From Paralvinella palmiformis (lineage: Eukaryota > Annelida > Polychaeta > Terebellida > Alvinellidae), in assembly GCA_025642065.1 (NCBI GenBank), contig JAODUP010000188.1, positions 1,096,501 through 1,160,500 of the forward strand: a DNA stretch of 64,000 nt. The letters are read 5' to 3'. Shown one piece after another: positions 12,237 through 23,930 of the stretch. How positions within the stretch are numbered: position 1 is the stretch's first letter; the number at the start of each line of letters is the position of its first letter. Both the position numbers and the translations under genes were made by a program. Below the pieces are notes generated by a model. The model was given only the letters and a program-made list of their open reading frames with translations, made no database searches and had not been told where the DNA came from.

Positions 12237-15200
12237 AATTTTCCCTCTATTCCATGATGTGTAAGAGATAAGAGATATTATTATCTGATATTTGCCTGAC
12301 AGTGCCAGGAACTTTTAACTTTCTTCTTTCATTAATTTGGACATTATGTCAAAACACCACTCATCATTACTATTACAGCGTAATGTTGATTGTCTTTAAT
12401 CGATTGGAAGAAAACACCAAAATTATTGATTTTTGGAAGGGGTTAGTTTTGCATAAAGATTATGGAAAACCGGGCAATGGTGTAATGACCTTTTATGATT
12501 TATCATGCTTGTGGTGGTAACATAGAAGGACAAGAGCTATTTATAATGGCTTTGCCATTTGATGTGCCTTAAAAACAAGGCAAATGTTTATGTTTTGTGC
12601 ATGGACAGGTTGGAAGTGTAAGGATAAAGTACACCAAGTAGGATACACAGTTTGGTGATATCCCTACTGATAAACAACCCCCTTTAGAAGGTCACCAGAC
12701 ATATCTTATTATGATGTCAGTTGTAAAACATTGATTTGTCTCCGTAATACGCACTCTTGGGATTGGCGTATGGCAGAAATGCTAACAAGACGTTGTCGTT
12801 TCTTTCATTATGTTTTTTCCCTCTGCAGAGTGAAATTGGTTTTGGGAAGATTGAATCCTATGCTAAACTTAACAAATTGGGAGAGGTGAGTGAGAGTTTC
12901 TTTATTAAATAATATTGATGATGATGATAATAAATAGATGATGATGATGATGATGATAATAATATTAAAAGTATTCTTTGTTATTATATTATGCCTTGCT
13001 TTGTTATTATATTATGCCTTGCTTTGTTATTATATTATGCCTTGCTTTTTATTATATTATGCCTTGCTTTTTATTATATTATGCCTTGCTTTTTATTATA
13101 ATATGCCTTCCTCTGTTATTATATTATGCCCTGCTTTTTTATTATATTATGCCTTGCTTTTTATTATATTATGCCGTGCTTTTATTATATTATGCCTTGC
13201 TTTTTATTATATTATGCCTTGCTCTGTTATTATGAATTTGTGAGGAACTTCTAACATACAACATGTTGTGATATGTTTATTACAGGGTACATATGCAACT
13301 GTGTTCAAGGGGAAAAGCTTACTTACAGACAATTTGGTGGCTTTAAAGGAAATACGTTTGGAGCATGAAGAAGGTGCACCTTGTACAGCCATCAGAGAAG
13401 GTATCCTACTGACGTACTGTAGTTATTAAACTGGGAGAGTTTATCTTATTCTGAATGCTTATAAAATTTCATATGAAACGATCTCTGTATTATTAAGTGG
13501 ACTATCTTACCACAAAACATCGTATTATTTCATCTTGCTGTTATCTCTGTCTCCAGTGATTACACGTGGGTCATATGCTGTGATTTGTTAGCAATTTTGA
13601 CTTTCATTTCACTATGAAACTGATCAAAACAGATGGAGGTTTCTTACTGAGTAACACTGAGAAGAAAGAAAATGGTAATTCTTCTTAACAGTAACACAGA
13701 AAGGGGGAGTCACTTCAGAAATGTTTACATTTAAAGTTCTGCTACAGGACCCACTGGATTGTTACCATAATATCTTAATATACATTTTTTGAAATCAAGA
13801 CATTTCTGAATAATTCTGAAATACATTTGGTCCCACAATTTTTTGGATAAGGGGATTGTTCACATCTTGCATACTTATTCAGTGTAGGCATTCAAATCTA
13901 TATCACTAAACTGGTTTCTTCATATTACCTGTTACGAGCCTGCTGTTACCTAAATACCGTAATATGTACACTTGATGGTTCATCGTGTGGTGTTAATCTG
14001 AGCAAATTACATCCATTAACTGCAATGAAGCCTATTGTGTTATAGACAGGTGTTTATTGGACCTGTTATATATCAGGTTTTGCCTGCTTTTAGATAAGTG
14101 ATTCATTTTACACTGACATATTCATTATCAGTCAGCAAATATCATGTTAGTTTTGTTATTATAAGGGTTTGATTTAACATAGACAAACTATTGTCCATTG
14201 TTGTTTTCAATTCTGTAGAACGTATTCCACGTTAACTGTTAATTTTTACAAAGCGTAGCTTATAAACAAACTAGGATAACAAACAATAGGTTTTAAACAG
14301 CATTATTTTTTCCCTATTTATCTGCTAAGTAATATAAGACAGCGTAGTTTGATAGCCTATCTGAATCGTCATATTCAGAATAAGATGTCATACTTTACAG
14401 AGAGATATTCCACTCAGTAGCCGCTTCATCTAAAGACTTGCTGTATGTTGGTAGTAACTGTATAAAGGATGTAATCTGTGCTAAAATATGCTACATACAG
14501 ATAGATGATTAACATGTAAAATACAGTTGCCTCTAAGGATTTCACTTGCCATCCAATAAAGATGATCCCAACTGTTATCGGAGATATGCAAAAATGTCAC
14601 CATTCAGTCAATCCTTTAACTCTGTCTGTGGATCAGTCAAGGTCATCAAGATTTGACTGTATTTATGAAGATGGTTTGTTGCGTAGAAATCTGTGTTTTA
14701 TATCGTTTTATTTACAGTCTACAGCTGATTACCTCATGTTATTTTCATTCCTCTTTGCAGTTTCCTTACTTCGTGACTTGAAGCATGCAAACATCGTTAC
14801 ACTTCATGACATCATCCACACCCAGCACACACTTACTCTAGTCTTTGAATATTTGGTAAGTCGTTACAGAAATATACTGAACATTGTTGTTGGCTTTAAC
14901 TGTGTGTGGGCGTGTGTGTGTCTGAGTCTGTGTGTGTGTGTGTGTGTCTGAGGTATACAAGTCTGTGTTACTAATCATTATATTGCGATCAAGGTATATT
15001 GTTAAAAATGGCTGTACTCAGATATACAGTCTGTCTCCATTATAATGTGGCATCTACGGTCCACGTACACAAACCATGTAAGTGTACTATGGATAGCAAA
15101 ATCTGCGTACGGTACTTTTGTGGTGGAAGGGGGGGGGGGAAGGTGTGTATGACATGACATGCCAGGCTATTTCCTCATGTATTTTCTCCATTTGATACCA

Positions 15201-18200
15201 GGAGAACCACAACATCACATAATTTAATAAAGTCAATCAATACTTTATTGTTTGCTCATTTAGATGACACAGTAAAATAATTTTAATCCAGTTAGTGTGA
15301 TGAATTGCGGGCGGCAATATCCATAACACAAATGGTGCCATGTTCTCTAACTAAATGCTGCTTCACTGGAGATAAAATCAGTGGCAGCAATTATATTGTT
15401 TATTAAGTGTATGTTTATTTCTATGTTTAGATTTGGTGATTCTATTAAGATATGAACTTGATATAATAAAAAAAGGGCCATTCCTGTTCTTATTTTGGGT
15501 TGGAACATTATCGTAGGAAACAGTCACTCGTCATTCACTTTAATGTACTTTTGAGATCACCCCCCCAGTTTTTATCTAACAGAGTAACGTCTGTTTCAGC
15601 ATCTTCTCGTTCAAGATTTATAATAATAACAATAATAGCTGTGAATTGAGATACATGTACACACAATTATCTTATGGTTGGAGCTATGGTGTCATGGTGT
15701 AATGGATGCTGGTGATTGGTTTTTCCACACCACAAGAGCAGTTGAACCCATCCACAGGAATGTGTGTTTTATTCCAATATCCAGTTAAACTTCAATTGAA
15801 TATTCATCTCTCTTGCTGAAGCCATTTGCTTGACAGACTGGATAATTAGTGACAATTTTGGTAATATTGGTAATGTTTTTGTGAATAGTAAAGAGTCTGT
15901 AACAAGGAAGTAATTTCATCTAACTTACTGCAAAAATTACTAAATATTAAAATATCTTCAGTCCAAATAATTGGGAGCAAGCATCCCATCTTAGATCCGC
16001 TTCTGCAGCGTATAGGACTGTGTAAGAACAGAACTGGATTGTACTTAATGTATTTGTTTTTTGTCTACATGCTGGATGTTTACAAGAACATAAAACGGTA
16101 TCTGTTTTTTAGTGAGTGATCTTTTAAGGTGGTTGATCTCATAAGTCATATGGATCACTTACGTAAGTTAATCCATTACGTCATGTAACAGGCTTTATGG
16201 CATATTCCGGTTTTATTAGCACAAACATGAGAATTATCTTTGTAATTTCAGGAAAAAGATCTCAAGCAGTATATGGACGACTGTGGTAATATTATGAATA
16301 TGAATAATGTTAAGGTTTGTCTTTTTCGTTAATATTGTTATTACTCGGATGCAAACAAAACACCCCATGTCTTAGCTCTAATAATGTTCTGTTGAAATTG
16401 TAAAAATTCTAATTTTAAGGAAGAGTTGTTTTATTTGATAAATAATTTTTTGTTTTGTTTTCTTGCTTCAGTTGTTTTTATTCCAGTTATTAAGAGGTCT
16501 AGGGTACTGTCACAAGAGGCGTGTTTTACATCGAGATATAAAACCACAAAACTTGTTGATTAGTGACAGAGGTGACCTGAAACTAGCAGACTTTGGTAGG
16601 TGTTGACACAAATGAGCAGACGTGGCTTTATTAATGATTGTGCGCGATTGTTTGCCTTGTTTGTTGTTTAATAAGAGGCCAGTTGGAATACTTTAGTTTG
16701 ACACAATTCACAGTGTCATCATTATACGTTAATCTGGTTCCATAGATCTCTTAAGCATAGGGAATATATCAAGCAGTATCCCTCAGCTATATTGTTATGT
16801 AAAAATGGTTGTAAATATTGCTGTTTTATGGCCAGTTTTGTGCACAAGGTAGGCTAAATGGGCTGAGTGACCTCCAAATGTAATGAGGTGAAGTGAAAGA
16901 TGAAACACCCTCCTCATATAGCCCGGCCAGGGTTTGAACCTAGGTGCTATAGATCTGTGGCCAGCCACGCTACCAGTTAGGCCATGGAAGTGCCTTGTAA
17001 AAATGGTTGTTAAATCTGTTGTGTGATCTATGCCATTTTATTACCTGTGTGATTTCGAGCATTTTATTATGGAGACCTAACATCAAAGTTGTTGCTGTCT
17101 CGTACATCAAGTGGCATGGAATCATTCCTAGACACTTCAACATTAGTGTGCTTGATGATATCAAAATTCCTTGGAGGCCTTAGTCCTGATGGGAATATTT
17201 TAACACAAATCCCAAAGATGATTGATGATGATTGATGATTTACGGACACTTTTCTGCACATAGTAGGCTAAATGGTCGAACGATCTCCATAGGTAATGAG
17301 GTGAGCTCAAAGATGAAACACCCTTCAGATATGTCTATGCCGAGATTCGAACACAGGGGGTAGTGATCTCTGATCCAACATGCTACTATTAGACCACGGA
17401 GGTGCCCTTCACAAATCCAAAATGAACAAAGCTTTAAGGAGGCCAAAACATTAAGATTGATCATATTAAAACAAAATTATACTAAATGTATTAAGATGGA
17501 ATTCAAATTCTTCTATGGTAACAAGTAAGAAAACTTGACCGACTAGTGTTATATATAATCTTCACATTATAATCACATAGTTTTGACAGGAACTGAACTG
17601 AAGTTTATTTCCAACAAATAGTACTATAATAATATTAATACATAAAATATATGAAAAGCTTTCATGAGGTCAGCAAAAAAAAGGAAATTGAAGGACCAAT
17701 GTAGCCTGAGCTGTCTTCCCATTGGCCCCCTAAAAAAAGGAAATAATAAAACATATGTAGGTGTCACACCACTGTCCGCGGTGCAAGAAGTGGGTGGTGG
17801 TGTTGGGATTGATGCATGTTAAACAAATTCAAATTAGGATTACTGTTTGATGCACAAACTATCCATAGTTTCTCTAAAACCAGATTAGTTGTTTATCTGG
17901 TATGCAGTCTAAACAGAAAAAAACAAACAACTCTTCACACGTACTGATAATTGGTTTAGCTATCTGAGGAATGTACAGCTTATGAGCGCAGTGAGCATAT
18001 GAACCTTCTTCAGACATTTATTTACTGTGGCCTTTACGTTATTAATTTTTACGCCCGAGTGGATTATAATGTGTATTGTGATGTAAAAACTGTAGCCTTT
18101 TATGGCCCAATGTCCATCCATTATCCCTGCCATTTACTGTATGAAATTAGGCCCTTTTTATAATGGCCCACCCAGTGTGTGTGTGTGTGTGTGTGTGTGA

Positions 18201-20863
18201 TGCGTAAAGGGAAAGGCCTTTTTGTGAGCCTTCATTTTCATCTGTTAAGCCTTTGTTCAGTCAGTGTTTTATAATTTAAGTAGCATTCTCGAAACAGTCT
18301 GCCATAGGATCCGTGATGGACTTACCTAATCGTTTCACTTCAGGTTTAGCGAGAGCAAAATCAATACCAACAAAAACCTACTCTAATGAAGTAGTAACCT
18401 TATGGTATAGACCTCCGGATGTACTGCTTGGTTCCACAGAATACTCGACACAAATCGACATGTGGTGAGTGAGATGAAATTTTGTATTTGTTTCTCATAT
18501 TACACTTTTTTTGACAGCTTAAGTCTATGGCTTGTTTAATGAGCTAATGTTATCTTTCTGTTATATATGTCAGTGTGACTGTAAGTTCTCTTTAATATTG
18601 TTGTTGTCACATATTTGTCCAAATTATGATTGTAATCGATTATGACCATTTAATTTCTTTGACTAAATATATCAGCGTATTCTTTATCTGGTTGACAGGG
18701 GAGTGGGCTGTATATTTTATGAGATGGCATGTGGCAGGCCACTGTTCCCAGGCTCTACTGTAGAAGAAGAACTGCAGCTGATATTCAAAACACTAGGCAC
18801 TCCAACAGAGGAGACGTGGCCTGGACTTAGTCAAAATGATGAATTCGCCTCTTATTCATTCCCATACTATGAGAGGGAACAGTTACTACATTACGCTCCA
18901 AGGTATAGTTGACATTGTCCACATTTTCTTCACATTTCCTTATATTATCTAATATCATTACTTAATGAATAATGTCTTGCATATCCTCATAAATTTTGAA
19001 AATGGAACAAAAAGCTCGTACTGAGATTGTTAATTTTCATTATTAAATCCTAGCTGTTGTAAGAGGTCAGTTCTAAATCAGTACCTTATAATTTAAATAT
19101 ATCAAATCCGAGATCATCTTTCTAGTTGGCACAAGCGATATTTAATGAAGCTTATCTTTTCCCCAGACTAGATCATATTGCCACAGATCTCCTAACACAG
19201 TTCCTGCAGGTTTGTTATGTTGATGCTCTAATATTATACTAACTGATATTTATAGAACAATAAACAGTATAATTTAATACAGCTCTATTGCAAGAAATAT
19301 CTGTGAATTTGCTATGTTGCTAATGTTTCAGAATTTCAGTTTCCTGATATTCTGATTAATTATTAATTAATAATATGTAAATGCTCTTATAAGATAATAT
19401 CTCCTGATATAAATAATTTGCATAACCCGTTTAAATACTTCAGCTGTTTATAAGCATTAAGTTGTTTCGTTTTTCAGTACGATGCCCAAAAACGTGTATC
19501 TGCAACAGAAGCCATGAAACATAAATATTTTGAGACCCTTGGACCAGGAGTTCATAAACTGCCAGATAGTATGTACAGCATCTGGACAAATGCCTACTAA
19601 TAAAGTTAGAAATATAAAACAAATTTAAAACACTTATTTCCATTTTAATATTTTATCATATAGATTTATAGATCGAAAAATGACGATGGCTTATTAATAA
19701 TGGCATCTTTCATATACTTTTGTGCACATTTATTACCATAAAAGTTTCTTTAAAATGTTGCAACTGATGGCCTAACAAAATTCAAGACTGTATGGCCTCA
19801 ATAATATGCAACTGCAATTAATTTAATCTGTTACTACATAAATGAACTTCGTTGCCACTAACAAGAAATATAGTTCTAGTTTTATGAATGTAAATGTTTG
19901 AAAATTTGACATATAAATGCAGCACCATAATGTGAAAAATAAATTTGGAATGTGTATGATATAAAAATGTAAGTGTAAATTAGTGAAAACGGATCAAAAG
20001 AAAGTTTTTTTAATAATAATTTTGTTTTGTTATTTAAAAAAGAAACTTTTGTAATTTATTAATCATCATCTGGCTTATGCAAAATTGTTCAGTGGACATT
20101 CATCTGGTGAATATTTTCTAGACAGTTTTGCTTGTCATATGTAAAAAGAAGAATAAGGCTGTTTAGCATTATTGCTTATTTATTATGTAAATACAGATCA
20201 TAGATATATATATATATTCTTTTAGTTTGCTGCCTTAAAATTTAATCACAGTCATTAAAATGAAAATATCAGGGTATTCATTTATTATTGGTGTTTGCAC
20301 GTGTGTCAAATTGTAAATTGTTTATGGTGGTTCTTTATCAGAATGGATGCGACATGATTTGATGCAGTATGACCATTGCTGAATGGAAGTTAATAGTTTC
20401 TAACTGTATTTTTTCCAGCCACATCAATTTTTACATTGCCAGGGATCAGTCTACAGAAGGATCCAGGTTTGCGGTCATCAAATGTAGCAGTTGGGAGAAA
20501 TAAACAAAGTAAGTATATACACAAAACATAAACCAGTACATTACTGATGATCACTTTGCTTTGTACCTGTTCACATGAAGTGAAGCTGCTAGAAGTTTAC
20601 AGGAATTAATGATTATGTTATGTATACAATAAAATAAGTTAAGCATTTGTTTGGATTGATTCTAGTAATGAGACACCGAGTATATCCTAGTTTGAGATTA
20701 ACTTGTTGTTTCACATTGAAATAGGTAGTAGATGAGTGAACCATTTATTAACATGTCAGTCTGCTTAGTGACATAATGTTCTGTTGTCAGATGTGCATTT
20801 TGCAGAGCATAGTCTATTGATTTTACTTCAGGTAAACAGCGCAGGCAGAGCATGCTCTTTTAA
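11704..20863 (+). CDS. PCTAIRE cyclin-dependent kinase (CDK16/17/18 family), 12 exons seen, 5' end missing
   Basis: Ser/Thr kinase of the PCTAIRE branch, which in animals works with cyclin Y at membranes and in post-mitotic cells. Exons: 11704-11826, 12829-12885, 13286-13400, 14761-14855, 16252-16314, 16472-16595, 18344-18464, 18699-18902, 19167-19209, 19478-19568, 20419-20508, 20832-20863. They join in phase to 385 codons with GT-AG introns throughout. Counting from Asp1 of the first exon: KRLSLPAD (4-11); RRAS (37-40), matching the PKA site next to the cyclin-Y-binding region of CDK16; Gly-rich loop GEGTYATV (59-66); ATP lysine K81; PCTAIRE helix (92-98); HRDIKPQN (171-178); DFG (191-193); activation loop with S206 where CDK2 has Thr160; end RRQSMLF as in CDK17. 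Human CDK17 has about 140 more N-terminal residues; that part (RRxSxED and upstream) was not found in the window. Assignment to the family is certain; which of the vertebrate three it equals is not meaningful outside vertebrates. Confidence 0.97.
12829..12885 (+). CDS. PCTAIRE kinase exon b: start of kinase domain
   Basis: 19 codons in phase 0/0, reading [19 protein letters not shown]. It carries the SEIGFGK signature of PCTAIRE kinases and the first residues of the glycine-rich loop, which is interrupted by the intron. Donor GAG followed by GTGAGT. Confidence 0.95.
12970..13235. repeat. 21-23-bp minisatellite inside kinase intron
   Basis: About eleven head-to-tail copies of a unit close to TTATTATATTATGCCTTGCTT, with small length changes (21-23 bp), fill most of the 400-bp intron between exons b and c. 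The open frames of LLYYALL type in three phases come from this repeat. Confidence 0.93.
13286..13400 (+). CDS. PCTAIRE kinase exon c: ATP site and PCTAIRE helix
   Basis: 38 codons plus one base. It reads [23 protein letters not shown] and APCTAIRE. It carries the rest of the glycine-rich loop, the ATP-binding lysine (VALK) and the namesake PCTAIRE motif with the helix-C glutamate. Acceptor TTATTACAG, donor AGAAG followed by GTATCC. Confidence 0.97.
13401..14760. other. Kinase intron c-d, no further feature seen
   Basis: 1.36 kb of AT-rich intron. The only longer frame (from about 14562) is the upstream extension of exon d in the intron and is not supported as coding. Confidence 0.8.
14761..14855 (+). 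CDS. PCTAIRE kinase exon d
   Basis: Two bases plus 31 codons, reading (V)[17 protein letters not shown] and [10 protein letters not shown]. It covers beta-4, beta-5 and the hinge of the kinase N-lobe. It is followed by donor TTG/GTAAGT and, 50 bases on, a TG microsatellite. Confidence 0.97.
14856..16251. other. Kinase intron d-e
   Basis: 1.4 kb. It holds TG tracts at about 14900-14950, a G-run near 15130 and a possible eroded tRNA-like SINE at about 15680-15770 (GTCATGGTGTAATGGATGC, then AGTTGAACCC). Nothing coding is seen. Confidence 0.7.
16252..16314 (+). CDS. PCTAIRE kinase exon e
   Basis: 21 codons in phase 0/0, reading [17 protein letters not shown], then NNVK. It is close to human CDK17 ([15 protein letters not shown]). 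It forms the start of the C-lobe just after the hinge. Confidence 0.97.
16472..16595 (+). CDS. PCTAIRE kinase exon f: catalytic loop
   Basis: 41 codons plus one base. It has [17 protein letters not shown], then [13 protein letters not shown] and LKLADF. The catalytic Asp and Lys of HRDxKxxN and the DF of DFG are present, so the kinase is predicted to be active. The DFG glycine codon is split by the intron. Confidence 0.97.
16821..16994 (-). mobile_element. tRNA-derived SINE, family B, in kinase intron f-g (minus)
   Basis: Read on the minus strand it starts GGCACTTCCATGGCCTAACT, has box B-like GGTTCAAACCC, then the body with CATTACATTTGGAGGTC and AGCCTACCTTGTGCACAA, and ends AAAACTGGCCATAAAA. 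The body matches copies at 17215, 26829, 47424 and 55925. Confidence 0.75.
17215..17406 (-). mobile_element. tRNA-derived SINE, family B, second copy in kinase intron f-g (minus)
   Basis: It has the same orientation as the copy 220 bp upstream. On the minus strand: GGCACCTCCGTGGTCTAATAG, GATCAGAGATCACTA, box B-like GTTCGAATCTCGG, a body with TGTTTCATC and ATTACCTATGGAGATCG, and a tail AAATCATCAATCATC. The TCA-rich tail is also seen in the plus-strand copies at 47.4 and 55.9 kb. Confidence 0.8.
18344..18464 (+). CDS. PCTAIRE kinase exon g: activation segment
   Basis: 121 bases. It reads (G)[20 protein letters not shown], then [10 protein letters not shown] and TEYSTQIDM. It holds the activation loop, with Ser at the position of the CDK-activating threonine as is typical of PCTAIRE kinases, and the P+1 segment. 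Donor TGTG followed by GTGAGT. Confidence 0.97.
18699..18902 (+). CDS. PCTAIRE kinase exon h: C-lobe with CMGC insert
   Basis: 204 bases. It reads (W)[42 protein letters not shown] and [12 protein letters not shown]. This is the longest exon. It carries the CMGC-type insert region and helices F-H. Confidence 0.97.
19167..19209 (+). CDS. PCTAIRE kinase exon i
   Basis: 43 bases, reading (R)[14 protein letters not shown]. It begins the last helical part of the kinase domain. Acceptor TTTTCCCCAG, donor CAG followed by GTTTGT. Confidence 0.95.
19478..19568 (+). CDS. PCTAIRE kinase exon j: end of kinase domain
   Basis: 30 codons plus one base. It has [18 protein letters not shown], then [22 protein letters not shown] is the terminal kinase-domain motif with the conserved Arg. 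Donor GATA followed by GTATGT. If this donor is skipped the frame runs ten more codons to a stop at 19598-19600. Confidence 0.97.
20419..20508 (+). CDS. PCTAIRE kinase exon k: C-terminal extension
   Basis: 90 bases. It reads (T)[16 protein letters not shown], then [17 protein letters not shown] and LQKDPG match the C-terminal tails of mammalian CDK16 and CDK17. It ends at donor AAA followed by GTAAGT. Confidence 0.95.
20832..20863 (+). CDS. PCTAIRE kinase exon l: last coding exon
   Basis: 32 bases after acceptor TTTTACTTCAG, reading (S)KQRRQSMLF and stop TAA. RRQSMLF at the very C-terminus is the same as in human CDK17, which fixes this tiny exon and its acceptor. Confidence 0.95.
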
Positions 20864-21430
20864 CGGAGAGAGGTGTTCTAGGTCGCTGTTGGGTTCAGGA
20901 TGGTGTGAAATTCTCATCGTGCTCGTTGCGGATGTGCAGACCTGGACTGCACCAGCGTCACAGCAGAAACGTGCAGTTTAAAGAAGAGACAAACATATAC
21001 GTAGTGCTTGCTAACAGTTGTTCATTTCAGTGTCAGGCTGGTGATAGTTGTTATTGTAACACTGTTGAAATGCACTCATTAACACTCAGTCAGCTGATCA
21101 GCAGCATCCAGAGTTCCGAGAATTCATCTGTGTGATAAACGCAAAAAATGTACAGGGTCGTGTAATTGAAGTAATTAATGTCTTATTCTATCGTGTAATC
21201 ACAGACAAATTCACATAAATGGTGGACGTTGATTGGCTGGCCATTCTTGGTATGAACCAGCCACAATTAAACACCATTTACGAGCAGTGAATACATACTT
21301 CTGATGTTTTTCAGAGTCATTAACAGTTGGAAGGATTTAATTTTTTCTAATTTTGATCCTTATTATCTATATGTCAAATCTAATCAGTCGGTAAAACACT
21401 TAATAAACAATTACTTACAGTAATCATTTC
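20864..21430 (+). other. Kinase 3' UTR with candidate poly(A) signal
   Basis: AT-rich sequence after the stop. AATAAA at 21402-21407 is the first clear poly(A) signal downstream. The 76-codon frame at 20905-21135 falls here and shows no family resemblance. The 3' end position is an inference. Confidence 0.55.
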
Positions 21431-22221
21431 TAATCTTTTAAGGGTTGACACGCACGGACAACTGGTGATCATGGTTTAATTTTTCCAGACTGTTTGTTAC
21501 TTTGATGTCTCTTGGCACATCTATGGTACTGAAAGTATCCTGTGTTGGTCTTGAGCTGTTAAACTCTTTGGTGGTGTAACAACTCTGTCTGTTTGTGGTT
21601 GAAACCTAGTCAATAACATATGAAGCTTTGCCATGGTTATATAATCATTGACAGAAAGGGAAAACTTGCTTGGTGTATATTTACCGATAAGGAAATCCTC
21701 TTCTTTTGGTTAATAGTCAAAATGTATTTCATAAGCTTATCTTTGTAATCATTGTAATTTGTCATAACAGCTACAATGGTTCCTAAATATGTTGTCATCC
21801 TCTTCTGAAAAGCCTCCGATTCGAATAAGGAAAATTCCTTGGGTTTTTTGATCAAGTAAATTCTGATATATTTATGTTGGTATGCTAACTCTGTGTGTGT
21901 GTGTTGTAATACTTTTAACTGCAACAAACAACAACAAGTGGACCAATCAGGAGATGGCAGTAGAAAACTGTGTTTGATGCATGTTAAGGCATATTTCAGT
22001 ACCTTTGAGGTGACTTCGCGATGATCGAAAAAAGGCACCACTGGCCCAATGATTATGGGTCATTGAATTAGTTTGCTAGCGTCAGTTGAAATGTCAAGGG
22101 TAAGGGGTCATGACCTGACACAATTACATATCCATTAGAATACTGTTGTGCACTTTGTCACCCGTTGCTATGTATATTTATACTTAACTTTATACATGTG
22201 ATGTCAGGATAATTAATAATT

Positions 22222-22257
<36 letters not shown>

Positions 22258-23896
22258 ATCTGGTGTGTACGGTTGTGTCCAGTGTTAAGGAAACAGAATT
22301 CAGACTGCATTTATACGTCTGCTTCATGCCTCCTGCAGTTAAGTGTATAGTGTAAAGCTTTCAAGTTCAGAATGAGTGTGTGCAGATCGACTCTAGGATA
22401 TTTTCAAACGAATCAAGAATGGAGATATTTTCAAGTTGAAGTTTGATCTTGTTGTGTCGTTTGCTGATCTAGCGTCATGTGGTGGATCATTGTCAGTAAT
22501 CTGCATGCCTGTGTGTGTCAAAACAAATTGGTTATATCTGACCTTGTGATAGTATCTGGCAATCTGTTGATTGTTATCATATTGCAGTATTTGTTTTTAA
22601 ATTTTCTTTTGTTGAGAATGTCGGATGACTTTCATGTATCTGGCGGATGGTTGAGTTTCTTGTCACCGCATTGTTTTGGAGCACGCCATAAGTTGTGCTG
22701 CTGGTGAAGAGATATGGTTAAGTATTGTTAACTTTTATTATTTGTATCCGAACATCTTTGTTAGATTCTCACCTCTTGAGCTTTGGCGTGTATCATTTTT
22801 CCTAACAGCATTTCGGCGTGCGTTCCTACGTACGTACGTGCGTGTGCGTGTGTGTGCGTGTGTGCGTGTTGATTTATGTAAACGCTAAAAGTGGTTTAGT
22901 TTTGTTTTCATGATCAAATATTAATTCCTTCTTTAAATTTAATTCGTCGAGTTGTGACGTGCCCTCTGTATTATCAGGTTTCTAAAGCTTACATATGTCA
23001 TATATAATAACGATTATATTAACAAACATAACATTGTGATAGCAATGCAATCCACAGTAACTGACGATTCTCAGCGCCAGGCTGAAATAGACCGTGTGTT
23101 GTGGGAAGTGTACTTGGCTATTGTTTGTTTTTACTTGAGGGATACGTGCTCGTCCTGTTGGTTGGTCTTATCTATGTCCGTTCGAGTTAGCCTACAAACA
23201 AATAAACAGCCAGTTGTTTTCCTTCTCATTTCTATAGAACAATAGTCAGGTGATGTTGCGCACTATCCGCCTTGGGCAAATGAAGAATTTTAGAAGCGAT
23301 GCGAATGTTGGTCGATGTGGTGGGATGTTCTTCGATAAGATAAATGATTGATCATTATTGCTTACATCAGCGTGTTCGCTGTCCTTTTACTGCAGTGCGA
23401 ATACTCTGATTCAAGTTTGGCTTCAAGACTATTTATGGCCATGTATTGTTTTCTTATAGGATTATGCTATAGGGCCGGACCCTACATTAATTGTTGAACA
23501 GCTAAACAGCCAACTGTTCACAGGGATTTGAAACTTCTGGATGTTTGAGAATTCTGCGTGCGTGCGTGTGTGCGTGCGTGCGTGTGCTTGCCCTGAATTA
23601 TCGTGGCTGGTCATAAAACAACGAATTTGTTCAGAAGTAATGCCGTGATGCCTGGCTTATGCAGCCAACTATTAGATGATTCAAACCGGATATGTTAAGT
23701 GGAGCGTTCTTCATTACCACACTGCGGGGAAATTATTCCGACAGGGATCGTTCATTCAGGTAGCATTAATCTGCGGCAGTTCTTGTCCTTGACGGAAAGA
23801 ATTGCTGAGATAACCGACGTATACTATATAGTTAATTGGCTGCTGAAAACTAAGACGATGTGGTTGTACTTTCTTGGCCTTCTTTGCTGTCTGTGA

Positions 23897-23930
<34 letters not shown>

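Noticed and set aside
12970..13235. Membrane-protein-like frame (LLYYALL repeats)
   Set aside because: It is an intronic minisatellite read in three phases.
14562..14951. 129-codon continuous frame around kinase exon d
   Set aside because: Only 14761-14855 is exon; the rest is intron on both sides of clear AG and GT sites.
20905..21135. 76-codon frame after the kinase stop
   Set aside because: It lies in the probable 3' UTR, in a different context from the well-fixed RRQSMLF end, and has no family resemblance.
21637..22041. 134-codon frame on the minus strand downstream of the kinase
   Set aside because: No recognisable domain, no promoter or splice context, includes a TG-repeat translation, and lies in AT-rich DNA; judged a chance frame though a protein search could change this.
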